Source of the DNA: a virus
Virus record (IMG/VR): IMGVR_UViG_3300031576_000292
Coordinates: 1 to 20,736 of that record
Reading direction: 5' to 3' (one strand)
Length of the DNA: 20,736 nucleotides
Under the pieces are notes generated by a model, which ran no database searches, was not told the DNA's origin, and worked only from the letters and a program-made list of their open reading frames with translations. Of the stretch, positions 6,137 through 12,667 are shown in pieces (positions within the stretch are counted from its first letter, which is position 1; every line of letters begins with the position of its first letter). The translations under genes and the position numbers were made by a program.

Positions 6137-6216
6137 ACTATAGCACTATAGCAGAATTGGATGAGCGACGATCATGACGATCGGTTCCCAGGAACGACTT
6201 TTTGCTATAGTGCTAT
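6137..6216. repeat. Inverted pair of tandem ACTATAGC motifs
   Basis: ACTATAGC occurs twice in tandem at 6137-6152. The inverse, TGCTATAGTGCTAT, lies at 6203-6216. The 14-base arms 6140-6153 and 6203-6216 are perfect reverse complements separated by 49 bases. The spacer itself holds two short dyads (6169-6183 and 6184-6195). The layout suggests a looped operator or back-to-back promoters, since each arm reads as an outward-facing TGnTATAGT. Confidence 0.7.
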
Positions 6217-6321
6217 GGGTGCCGAAATCACACCTCAATCTTTGTGTGAAAAATCCAGTCGTTAGCGAATTTGCAAAATCGTATCGTACTATACTTCTAG
6301 TGTTGCGGAAATTACTCGTAT

Positions 6322-6341
6322 AGTTTTCACACGGTAGCGAG
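6322..6341 (+). repeat. Direct repeat AGTTTTCACACGG-nn-GCGAG, copy 1
   Basis: The sequence AGTTTTCACACGG is followed after two variable bases by GCGAG. It recurs at 6577-6596, 255 bases downstream, with 18 of 20 bases identical. The core in reverse orientation (GTGTGAAAA) also occurs at 6244-6252. It is probably a protein-binding site. Confidence 0.6.
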
Positions 6342-6359
6342 GCAAATGAGTTGATAGAA

Positions 6360-6369
6360 AACTATAGTT
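6360..6369. repeat. Palindrome AACTATAGTT
   Basis: This is a perfect 10-base palindrome sharing the ACTATAG core with the motifs at 6137-6153, 6203-6216 and 6534-6543. It lies in the gene-free control region. Confidence 0.5.
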
Positions 6370-6533
6370 GAATTAGATAAAGTATAGCCGCGTAGGTTAC
6401 TTAACAATTGATTTTTCATTCTATTCACCATATACTACAGCCGGTTAGATTCTGCAAGTGTTTTATGTGTAAATAGCAAGGGATTAGGATTAACTTACGT
6501 GAGTGACTCATGTAATCTTTTGTCTAATCTACT

Positions 6534-6543
6534 CACTATAGTG
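6534..6543. repeat. Palindrome CACTATAGTG
   Basis: This is a perfect 10-base palindrome of the ACTATAG family. With its left flank it reads TAATCTACTCACTATAG (6525-6541), which is close to a phage T7 class promoter (see findings). Confidence 0.5.
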
Positions 6544-6576
6544 GACGCGATCGGAGTGAAGTATAACCGGTCGTGC

Positions 6577-6596
6577 AGTTTTCACACGGGGGCGAG
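6577..6596 (+). repeat. Direct repeat AGTTTTCACACGG-nn-GCGAG, copy 2
   Basis: This is the second copy of the 20-base repeat seen at 6322-6341, with two mismatches confined to adjacent positions 14-15. Confidence 0.6.
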
Positions 6597-6622
6597 CGAT
6601 TTGTGTGTTTTGGTCGGTGGCT

Positions 6623-6636
6623 GCACAATTTTGTGC
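6623..6636. repeat. Dyad GCACAA-TT-TTGTGC
   Basis: These are perfect six-base arms around a two-base centre in the control region. The size fits a dimeric repressor site. It is a different sequence from the ACTATAG family. Confidence 0.4.
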
Positions 6637-6809
6637 GGAAGGTCGTGGACGCTCAAACGACTCACTGATGCATGAAATACAGGACGTATCGCTCGGCTTC
6701 CCGATTGATTTCCAACTGGTCATCACTGATCATCGGTGAAATTTATTTACTGTGTTTACCCTATATTCCCTTGCAGATATCTTCCCACGAGTGTATCTTC
6801 CCCGAACCC

Positions 6810-7259
6810 ATGGACAGCCAGTCACCTGATCAGTCACCTGATCAGTCACCTGATCTCACATCCACTGGAGGCGATCATGTCCATGCGATGAGCGGGAACG
6901 GCAATGGAAACGGCGCGGAGCCTCACGCGTCTGCGCCGGTTCCAGAATCCCCCGAACTCACGGAAATTCCCGCGGTGATTTCCCTGCCGGTCGTGCCGAC
7001 GAATACGAAGCATGAAAACATCAACAACGTCAAGATTCCCGACCCGAAGAATCCCCGTCAATGGCTGCGCCAGTTCTTCGAGACCGAAGAGGGACGCAAG
7101 TTGATCCTCGATCGGGTGAAAGGATCAGACACGGTGCTCCTGCATTGTGTGGATCGCGCCTACGGCAAAGTGAAAGAGGTCATGGATGTGACCCATCGAT
7201 CCGCCCTCGCCCATAAGAGCGAGGAAGAGTTGAGGGCCATTGCCAACGTCAGTCCTTGA
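6810..7259 (+). CDS. Protein in small-terminase position, with QSPD repeats (149 aa)
   Basis: The ATG at 6810 begins MDSQSPDQSPDQSPD, followed by a disordered Gly/Asn/Pro/Ser region to about residue 70. A conserved-looking helical domain follows (NPRQWLRQFFETEEGRKLIL, GSDTVLLHCVDRAYGKVKEV, SALAHKSEEELRAIANV). It overlaps the TerL start by 20 bases, so the position is that of a small terminase (DNA-recognition) subunit. I see no classic HTH, so this role is inferred from location only. No ribosome site precedes 6810. A weak promoter-like pair (TTGCAG 6771-6776, TATCTT 6794-6799) would place transcription start just before the ATG. An ATG at 6888 is an alternative start. Upstream in-frame codons to 6672 do not look protein-like. 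Confidence 0.6.
   Translation: MDSQSPDQSPDQSPDLTSTGGDHVHAMSGNGNGNGAEPHASAPVPESPELTEIPAVISLPVVPTNTKHENINNVKIPDPKNPRQWLRQFFETEEGRKLILDRVKGSDTVLLHCVDRAYGKVKEVMDVTHRSALAHKSEEELRAIANVSP
6819..6854 (+). repeat. Three exact 12-bp tandem repeats coding QSPD
   Basis: CAGTCACCTGAT is repeated three times without change, keeping frame and adding (QSPD)3 to the N-terminus of the encoded protein. Identity at all codon positions points to recent slippage or expansion. Confidence 0.85.
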
Positions 7260-8655
7260 GCCGAAGCAGGAAATTTCTCCCCGCGAAGCCCTTGCTGAAC
7301 TCGCGATTCGCAAGGCGCGACACCACCTCATTCCCTTCACGCAAGTCACTCACGCCACGTATCGGGTCAACTGGCATCATCGCGAGATTGCGTCGGCACT
7401 CGAAGACGTCGAGCGCGGCGTCTGCAAGCGGTTGATGATTTTTATCCCGCCGCAACGGGGCAAGAGTGAACTCGCCAGTATCCGCTTCACCGCGTGGGTC
7501 ATCGGGAAGCATCCCGAGCTCAACATTATTGAAACGAGCTATGCGGCCGAACTGGCTGTGGGGTTTGGGCGCAAGACCCGCAACCTCATTGACAGTGAAG
7601 AGTATCAAGACATTTTCCCCGGTCTGCGCTTGGCGGAAGACTCGCAAGCGGCAGGTCGCTGGAATACCACGGCTGACGGAGGTCTCACGGCGGCTGGCGT
7701 CGGGGGCGGCATCACAGGTAAGCGGGGCAACATCATCATCATTGATGATCCGTTCAAGGACCGCGAAGAGGCCGATAGCAAAACAATTCGTGACAAGGTG
7801 GACGACTGGTATCGGTCGGTGGTCTACACCCGACAGGCCCCGAACGGCGCGATCATCTTGATTATGACTCGGTGGCATGAGGACGACCTCGCGGGTCGCT
7901 TGATCAAGCGCATGAAGGAACCGGGAGGGGAACAATGGCGTATTGTCCAGTTCCCCGAAATCTGTGAACGGAACGATGAAGTTCATCGCAAGGTGGGCGA
8001 TGCGCTGTGGCCTGATCAGTATTCCAAAGAGGCCGCCGAGTTGACGAAGGTCGCCGTGGGCACCCGCGCATGGGAGGCCCTGTATCAACAGCGACCGTCC
8101 AGCCCCGAAGGGAACATTATTCAGCGCGAGTGGTTCCAACGCTACAAGCTGCCGCCCTCGTCCTTCCTCATGCGGATCCATTCATTGGATACCGCGTTCA
8201 AGACGAAAAAGGAAAACGACTGGTCGGTGCTCGGGCATTGGGGCGTGAACGAGCACGGCTATTTCCTGCTGAGCGTCACGCGGGTGAAGGTCCAATTCCC
8301 TGAACTCAAGCGACTGGTCACCGATGCCTATGACCGTGACCATCCGAATTGGGTGATCGTGGAGGACAAGGCTTCGGGGCAGTCGTTGATTCAGGAACTC
8401 CAGCGCGATACGATCATCCCAGTCCATGCGGTGCAGGTGGATGTGGATAAGGTCGCGCGCGCGAATGCCGTGACGCCGCTCATGGAGGCCGGTCGGGTGT
8501 GGATTCCGGAACATGCGCCGTGGGTCGCGGACTTTTTGGATGAGTGCGCGGAGTTCAAGGCGAATGCCGAGCATGACGACCAAGTGGACATGATGACACA
8601 GGCATTGGCCTTCATGAAGAATCGCACGAAGGCACGAGCGAGTGTCCTCGGGTGA
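7240..8655 (+). CDS. terL: Terminase large subunit (TerL)
   Basis: This is the ATP-driven DNA packaging motor and headful or site-specific nuclease, 471 residues, a normal length. The ATPase domain shows a Walker A variant PPQRGKSE (70-77), Walker B NIIIIDDPFKD (164-174) and the coupling segment ILIMTRWHEDD (206-216). The RNase H-like nuclease domain supplies acidic residues in HSLDTAF (D317), VEDKASGQSL (E375, D376) and HDDQVDMMTQAL (D446/D447/D450). The only suitable start is TTG at 7240, inside the end of the upstream gene, with a GAGG-like site; the next ATG is at residue 66, within the ATPase strand. The stop overlaps the next start as GTGA. Function is confident; the phage packaging type cannot be told from motifs alone. 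Confidence 0.95.
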   Translation: MPTSVLEPKQEISPREALAELAIRKARHHLIPFTQVTHATYRVNWHHREIASALEDVERGVCKRLMIFIPPQRGKSELASIRFTAWVIGKHPELNIIETSYAAELAVGFGRKTRNLIDSEEYQDIFPGLRLAEDSQAAGRWNTTADGGLTAAGVGGGITGKRGNIIIIDDPFKDREEADSKTIRDKVDDWYRSVVYTRQAPNGAIILIMTRWHEDDLAGRLIKRMKEPGGEQWRIVQFPEICERNDEVHRKVGDALWPDQYSKEAAELTKVAVGTRAWEALYQQRPSSPEGNIIQREWFQRYKLPPSSFLMRIHSLDTAFKTKKENDWSVLGHWGVNEHGYFLLSVTRVKVQFPELKRLVTDAYDRDHPNWVIVEDKASGQSLIQELQRDTIIPVHAVQVDVDKVARANAVTPLMEAGRVWIPEHAPWVADFLDECAEFKANAEHDDQVDMMTQALAFMKNRTKARASVLG

Positions 8656-8906
8656 TTGGCAAGCGGGTCGCGGACAATTTTGATGGGCTGCTCAACGCCG
8701 GGGAATACACGAAGTGGATCGATCCACAAGGAAACGTGAACTGGATGTGCTGCACCCCGAACGGACATCACGGCAATCTGGGGCAGCATCGCGTCGAAGA
8801 GCACGAGGACGGCACGATCAGCGTCACGCCGTCCATTCTGGTATCACTGTCCACCGGCCCTGTGTGGCACGGGTTCCTGAAGCGCGGCGTCTGGGAGGCG
8901 TGTTGA
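8652..8906 (+). CDS. DUF6527-like small protein (84 aa)
   Basis: The GTG start at 8652 overlaps the TerL stop (GTGA). The product carries NWMCCTPNGHHGNLGQHRV, then DGTISVTPSILVSLS, and ends GPVWHGFLKRGVWEAC. The order (Cys/Gly turn, Trp or His strand, TPSI, then xHxFLxxGxW) resembles DUF6527, a family of short phage-linked proteins that are probably metal binding. Function is unknown. A GGGAGG ribosome site for the next gene is inside its last codons. Confidence in the gene is high; in the family, moderate. Confidence 0.65.
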   Translation: MIGKRVADNFDGLLNAGEYTKWIDPQGNVNWMCCTPNGHHGNLGQHRVEEHEDGTISVTPSILVSLSTGPVWHGFLKRGVWEAC

Positions 8907-9364
8907 GTTCCATGCGGATGTTCAAGTATAAGCGGATGTTCCTCAATGGGGAAGTGCTCGCCTCGCTGATCACGACCGGGGAATCATGGCGCGTGACGAT
9001 GGGCATTCCCAAGGGCGCACAGGTGGTCGGCGCGGGATTTGATAAGCATCGCGGCTGTTTCATGTTCCTGCTGGAGCACGGTGAATTTGAGCCGACCCCC
9101 GAAGGATCGCTGTGCCCCGAGCTCGACCAGCCGACGGTGCGCGTCTACGATCCACTCGCCGAAGCAGGGCAGGGCGTCGCGTGGTTGATTGAGTATCGTA
9201 CCGAGGGAGCTCCTGTGTGGTACTGCGGTGACGTGCGTCAGTGGTCGCCGAACGCGCATGAAGCGGTGCGGTTCACACGGTCCACTGATGCGCGGATGAT
9301 TGCTCAACATCTCCCGACCTATAAGACAGGGCACGTGTCCGTGACGGAGCATATCTTTTCGTAA
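8903..9364 (+). CDS. Hypothetical phage protein (about 153 aa)
   Basis: I place the start at TTG 8903, four bases after GGGAGG and overlapping the previous stop as TTGA. The ATG at 8912 is the alternative but is 13 bases from that site. The open frame continues upstream to 8714 as an Arg-rich shadow of the previous gene. The first half has SWRVTMGIPKGAQVVGAGFD and CFMFLLEHGEFEPTPEGS, a strand-turn pattern common in small phage proteins near terminase genes. The second half is VWYCGDVRQWSPNAHEAVRF followed by a short helix. No catalytic motif or membrane segment is seen. Function unknown. Confidence 0.65.
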   Translation: MSSMRMFKYKRMFLNGEVLASLITTGESWRVTMGIPKGAQVVGAGFDKHRGCFMFLLEHGEFEPTPEGSLCPELDQPTVRVYDPLAEAGQGVAWLIEYRTEGAPVWYCGDVRQWSPNAHEAVRFTRSTDARMIAQHLPTYKTGHVSVTEHIFS

Positions 9365-9379
9365 CGAAAGGACACCGGC

Positions 9380-9763
9380 ATGATGAGTGAACAGGACAAA
9401 GCCGAGGCCGTCGTTCCACCCGTTGAATCGGCGATTGATTCGGCGGAAGTCAAGGCCGTGACGATCCTCAAGGATGGCGACCCCGAGGTCCCTCAGGACG
9501 GCATCAGGCTTGTCGAGGACAAGAACCGGTCGCTCAAGCTCGCCGTCGCCAAGCTGTGTGTGAAGGACGGCGACATCCTCATCGTGCGGGTGCCGAACGG
9601 CTGTGATCGGGAGTTGATGCGAGCCTTGTATGTCCAAGCGCGTGGGTTTCTACGGGCCGAAGGACTCCTCAAGGTGCGCTTGCTCGTGTTGGAAACCGGC
9701 ATCGGGTTTGAATCACTCAACACGGAAATGATGGAAACGTACGGATGGATCAGGAAAAAGTAG
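9380..9763 (+). CDS. Hypothetical phage protein (127 aa)
   Basis: The ATG at 9380 has AAAGGA seven bases upstream. The first 60 residues are acidic and low in hydrophobics (VVPPVESAIDSAEVKAVTIL, DGDPEVPQDGIRLVED). They are followed by a compact alpha/beta domain: KDGDILIVRVPNGCDRELM, then a helix, then LLKVRLLVLETGIGFESL. The pattern DILIVRVP, helix, VRLLVLETG recalls small phage proteins of unknown role. It overlaps the next gene by 19 bases in another frame. No signal or membrane segment. Confidence 0.65.
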   Translation: MMSEQDKAEAVVPPVESAIDSAEVKAVTILKDGDPEVPQDGIRLVEDKNRSLKLAVAKLCVKDGDILIVRVPNGCDRELMRALYVQARGFLRAEGLLKVRLLVLETGIGFESLNTEMMETYGWIRKK

Positions 9764-10050
9764 TCGAACGGATCGCGCTTGGCACGGTGAAGGTTGTGTC
9801 GAGCGGCAGCGTCAAGAACACGAAGGTCTATCTGAAGACCGAGCAGGGGTACGTGGACATCAGCAAGAACGTGATCGGTGTGAAGTGGGCCTGTGATACG
9901 ACCGAAAACTTCATCGCGTTGTGTGAAGTGAGTCTGTTCGCCTCTGAGGTGGAGTTCACCGCCGATGCGGTCGTGCCGGTGCGTGAATCGCTTGTCGCGA
10001 AGATGAAAAAGTTCATTGCGTCACTCGCAGGATCCTGTGCGAAACCCTGA
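9745..10050 (+). CDS. Hypothetical beta-rich phage protein (101 aa)
   Basis: The ATG at 9745 lies within the end of the preceding gene and follows GGAAACGTACGG. The product is strand-rich through the middle (TVKVVSSGSVKNTKVYLKT, DISKNVIGVKWACD, CEVSLFASEVEFTADAVVP). It ends in a basic amphipathic helix (SLVAKMKKFIASLAG). Similar small beta proteins are often found near phage structural genes, but no function is established. It is followed by a 45-base gap before the lipoprotein gene, the largest gap in this part of the right arm. Confidence 0.65.
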   Translation: MDQEKVVERIALGTVKVVSSGSVKNTKVYLKTEQGYVDISKNVIGVKWACDTTENFIALCEVSLFASEVEFTADAVVPVRESLVAKMKKFIASLAGSCAKP

Positions 10051-10095
10051 CGCGGATCCATCTACGTCACTTCACCTATAGGGGGAGGGAGCGGT

Positions 10096-10521
10096 ATGAA
10101 AACGTTCACTCGGTTCGCATCACTCATCGGGCTCGTGGCAGTCATGGCCTTTGCCCTGACCGCCTGTGTCAGCATCGGCGCGAAGTTCTGTATCGGTCCG
10201 CCCGATGCGATCAAGGAGTATCTGCCGGACAAATTGCATGGCGGATGTCCGTTGGATTTCAACTATACGAATCAGACGCCCAAGGAACCGGCGAAAGCGG
10301 CACCGGCAAAACCGACGGTGATGCTCGATCAGGAAATGCGACTGTCAAGTCCAGTCGCATTGCAGGATGTCAGTCCTCAACTGTTCGCTGTACGACTATT
10401 CAACGAATCGCCTGATCAATTGAATACAGACCGGTTATCGCTCATCGTGGGCGGCACGCGCTACGGATCTATTAGGTGTCGGCTTTATCCCGTGGTCGAG
10501 GAGGCCCGTGAACTGGCTTAA
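10096..10521 (+). CDS. Predicted lipoprotein (141 aa)
   Basis: The ATG at 10096 has GGAGG seven bases upstream. The N-terminus MKTFTRFASLIGLVAVMAFA runs into the lipobox LTAC (Cys24), a clear signal peptidase II site. The mature chain begins CVSIGAKFCIGPPDAIKEYL. It has two further Cys, then an Ala/Pro/Lys-rich linker (KEPAKAAPAKPT), then a mixed C-terminal half. It should be anchored on the periplasmic face of a Gram-negative membrane. Location between terL and portal is odd for a lysis gene, and it lacks the short Pro-rich form of an Rz1-type outer spanin. A superinfection-exclusion (moron-like) lipoprotein is a fair alternative. It overlaps the portal gene by 14 bases. Confidence 0.7.
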   Translation: MKTFTRFASLIGLVAVMAFALTACVSIGAKFCIGPPDAIKEYLPDKLHGGCPLDFNYTNQTPKEPAKAAPAKPTVMLDQEMRLSSPVALQDVSPQLFAVRLFNESPDQLNTDRLSLIVGGTRYGSIRCRLYPVVEEARELA

Positions 10522-11908
10522 CCGACTACGACTCCTCTGGAGTCTCAAAGCGTCCGACGTCCAGTCGCTGATCTACTATGCGACCAATGGTCAGCCGATC
10601 TGGACGCCGGCTCGTTATGATGCGCTCGCGAAGGAAGGCTATTCGATCAATGCCACGGTGTTCGCCTGCGTGAACGAAATCGCGGGGGCCGTGTCGCAGT
10701 TCGACTGGCTGCTCTTCAAGATGGGCGGATCAGCGAAGGGCAAGAAGCGCACACAGATCGAGTCACATCCGTTGCTCGACTTACTGGCACGGCCGAACGA
10801 GCGGCAGGGGACAGCGGCCTTCTTCGAAGCCGTCGCCGCCTATTATGAACTCGCGGGCAATTCCTATATCAATTTGGTCGGGCCGAATGATGTCGCGCCC
10901 CCGAAGGAGCTCTGGCTTCTTCGCCCCGATCGCATCACGATTATGCCTGACAGTGTCAGCGGTGTGAAAGCTTACCGCTACACGCTGGACGGCCGATGGA
11001 ACGACATTTCCGCCGCACGGATCCTCCACTCCAAGACCTTCCACCCCTTGAACGACTGGTACGGCATGAGCCCCATTGAAGTCGCCGCACGGGCAATCGA
11101 TACGGATAACGAATCCCTCAAGTGGAATAAGGCTCTCTTGCAGAATGCCGCCCGTCCGTCGGGCGCGTTCGTGGCAAAGGGCCTGCTCGGCGAAATGGAG
11201 CACGCCCGAATGAAGACGGAGCTCGCCGAGGCGCATACCGGCGCGAGTCACGCAGGGCGGTTTATGCTCTTGGAGGGAGTCGAGTGGAAGGCGATGGGCT
11301 TGAATCCCATGGACATGGACTGGCTCGAAGGCCGGAAAATGACCAAGCGTGAAATCTGCCAAGCGTTTCAAGTCCCGCCGGAGCTGATCGGTGACGGGGA
11401 GCAAAAGACCTATTCCAATTATCAGGAAGCGCGGAAAGCCTTCTATCACGAGACCGTGATTCCGTTGATGTCGCGCATTCGGGACGACTTCAACAACACC
11501 ATCACGCCGCGATTCGGTCCTCAGCTCAGGCTGGAGTACGACCTCGACAACGTCCCGGCACTCGCCGAGGATCAGGAAAAACTGTGGACGCGGGTGCAAG
11601 CGGCGGAGCATTTGACCATCAATGAAAAGCGTGAGCTGACCGGCTATGATGATGTGGATGGGGGCGATGTGATCCTCGTCTCGGCGACCATGATTCCACT
11701 CGATGCGGCAGGGGTTGAGGAGGGCGTGGTTCCGGGGCTACCAGCCCCGACTCCAGTCCCTGAGCCGCCGAAAGCCACGCCGATTCAGATCACCACGATC
11801 GTGGAGGCCCAGACCGGCACGAGGAAGAAAACCGTACAATATGACAAAGGCGGACGGCCGACTCATGTGCTGGAAGAGATCGTCCCGTCACGCAATGGAG
11901 GCGCATGA
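10508..11908 (+). CDS. HK97-family portal protein
   Basis: The 466-residue product forms the dodecameric ring through which DNA enters the head. Family marks include the early PARYDALAKEGYSINATVFAC segment, a helix-strand core with HPLLDLLARPNERQG, YELAGNSYINLVG, the Leu/Arg segment LWLLRPDRITIMPD, and ILHSKTFHPLNDWYGMSPIE. Next comes LKWNKALLQNAARPSGAF, and FQVPPELIGD with KTYSNYQEARKAFYHETVIP near the end of the core. The C-terminus carries a Pro-rich tail (PGLPAPTPVPEPPKATP). GTG start at 10508 with AGGAGG three bases upstream. The stop overlaps the next ATG as ATGA. The call is firm. Confidence 0.93.
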   Translation: MNWLNRLRLLWSLKASDVQSLIYYATNGQPIWTPARYDALAKEGYSINATVFACVNEIAGAVSQFDWLLFKMGGSAKGKKRTQIESHPLLDLLARPNERQGTAAFFEAVAAYYELAGNSYINLVGPNDVAPPKELWLLRPDRITIMPDSVSGVKAYRYTLDGRWNDISAARILHSKTFHPLNDWYGMSPIEVAARAIDTDNESLKWNKALLQNAARPSGAFVAKGLLGEMEHARMKTELAEAHTGASHAGRFMLLEGVEWKAMGLNPMDMDWLEGRKMTKREICQAFQVPPELIGDGEQKTYSNYQEARKAFYHETVIPLMSRIRDDFNNTITPRFGPQLRLEYDLDNVPALAEDQEKLWTRVQAAEHLTINEKRELTGYDDVDGGDVILVSATMIPLDAAGVEEGVVPGLPAPTPVPEPPKATPIQITTIVEAQTGTRKKTVQYDKGGRPTHVLEEIVPSRNGGA

Positions 11909-12249
11909 GTTCTGCGGAAGATACGATGTCAGACGAAAACGGACAGGCAAGTGACCGGCGCAAGCTGGTCTACATCAATCTCGGGAACTACCACTTTGAA
12001 ATCCGGTCAGTGACCGGCGGCTTGATTCTGTTGATGGTGATGTTCATGCTGCTCGGCGGCGGCTCCCTGTATTTGTCGCACATCGAGAACAGCGACGTGA
12101 TGGTGGAGCATGTCAAGGCTCTTCAATCCCATGACGTGTCCATGTCAGACAAGTTTGACAAACTAACGTGGGTCACCTGCGTCACCCATAAGAGCCAGGA
12201 CTGGTGCAATGCGATCGGCATTTTCATGCCCGATACGACGAGGCGATAA
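11905..12249 (+). CDS. Single-helix membrane protein (114 aa)
   Basis: The ATG at 11905 overlaps the portal stop as ATGA with GGAGG three bases upstream; ATG 11926 is an alternative. A polar N-terminus with SDRRKLVYINLGNYHFEIRS precedes one strong transmembrane segment at about residues 38-57 (GGLILLMVMFMLLGGGSLYL). The tail holds two Cys (WVTCVTHKSQDWCNAIGIF), which could form a disulphide if it is periplasmic. The positive charge before the helix favours the N-terminus inside. A pinholin or holin-like role is possible but unsupported by neighbouring lysis genes. No family recognised. Confidence 0.6.
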   Translation: MSSAEDTMSDENGQASDRRKLVYINLGNYHFEIRSVTGGLILLMVMFMLLGGGSLYLSHIENSDVMVEHVKALQSHDVSMSDKFDKLTWVTCVTHKSQDWCNAIGIFMPDTTRR

Positions 12250-12251
12250 CG

Positions 12252-12659
12252 ATGGCGATTCGGCATTCACTCACGTCGATCAACGCAAAGGCGGATGCGA
12301 TTGCCTTTCTGCTTCGCGGTGGATCCTTGCGGGTGTACGCTGGCAAGGCCCCCGCGTCCCCTGACGAGGCGACGAACGAAGTGCTGCTCGCGGAGCATAA
12401 GCTCGGCGACCCGGCTTTTGAAAAGGCGGCGAATGGGACCATCAAGTCCCTGCTGATCGAGGATGAGTATTCGGTCAAGGCCACGGCGAAAGCGGAGTGG
12501 TTTCGGGCCGTGACGAAAACCGGTCTGCCCCTGTTTGATGGCACGGTCGGCACGGTGGACGGCGATCTGCGGTTCGACGATGTGCAATTTGTGAAAGACG
12601 CTAAAGTGCGTGTGGAGTCATTCATCTACACGGTCACCCGCAATGGTCTGAATATCTAG
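12252..12659 (+). CDS. Phage structural-type hypothetical protein (135 aa)
   Basis: I start at ATG 12252, two bases after the previous stop, with GAGGCGAT as a moderate ribosome site. The protein reads SLRVYAGKAPASPDEATNEV, then LLAEHKLGDPAFEKAANG, then AKAEWFRAVTKTGLPLFDGT, VGTVDGDLRFDD and a C-terminal strand. This order (RVYxGxxPASPDEA, A-x-WFR, DGTVG, DL) is familiar from small uncharacterised virion-region proteins found next to tail-tip or fibre genes in many phages. Probably a virion component; exact role unknown. Confidence 0.65.
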   Translation: MAIRHSLTSINAKADAIAFLLRGGSLRVYAGKAPASPDEATNEVLLAEHKLGDPAFEKAANGTIKSLLIEDEYSVKATAKAEWFRAVTKTGLPLFDGTVGTVDGDLRFDDVQFVKDAKVRVESFIYTVTRNGLNI

Positions 12660-12667
12660 GAGGCGGC

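Larger units (their letters stand above)
6108..6809. promoter_or_regulatory. Gene-free divergent control region, about 700 bp
   Basis: This stretch separates the leftward and rightward operons and holds no convincing gene. Frames of about 65 codons inside it lack ribosome sites and protein-like composition. It is visibly AT-richer than the flanking coding DNA. It contains several ACTATAG-type palindromes (6137-6153, 6203-6216, 6360-6369, 6534-6543), a 20-base direct repeat (6322-6341 and 6577-6596), and the dyads CGATC-ATGAC-GATCG (6169-6183), GTTCC-CA-GGAAC (6184-6195) and GCACAA-TT-TTGTGC (6623-6636). Clear sigma-70 promoters with both hexamers were not found. TGCTATAGT, an extended -10-like element, occurs facing left (6145-6153 and 6137-6145) and facing right (6203-6211). 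Confidence 0.65.

Noticed and set aside
6529-6726. 65-codon minus-strand frame in the control region
   Set aside because: No ribosome site, no protein-like pattern, and it covers repeated regulatory motifs.
6672-6809. Upstream extension of the 6810 gene
   Set aside because: No ribosome site at 6672; residues are unlike the remaining protein and the DNA is AT-rich spacer.
6819-6854. Possible CRISPR-like or iteron array
   Set aside because: Only three contiguous 12-bp units with no spacers, in frame within a gene; it is a coding repeat.
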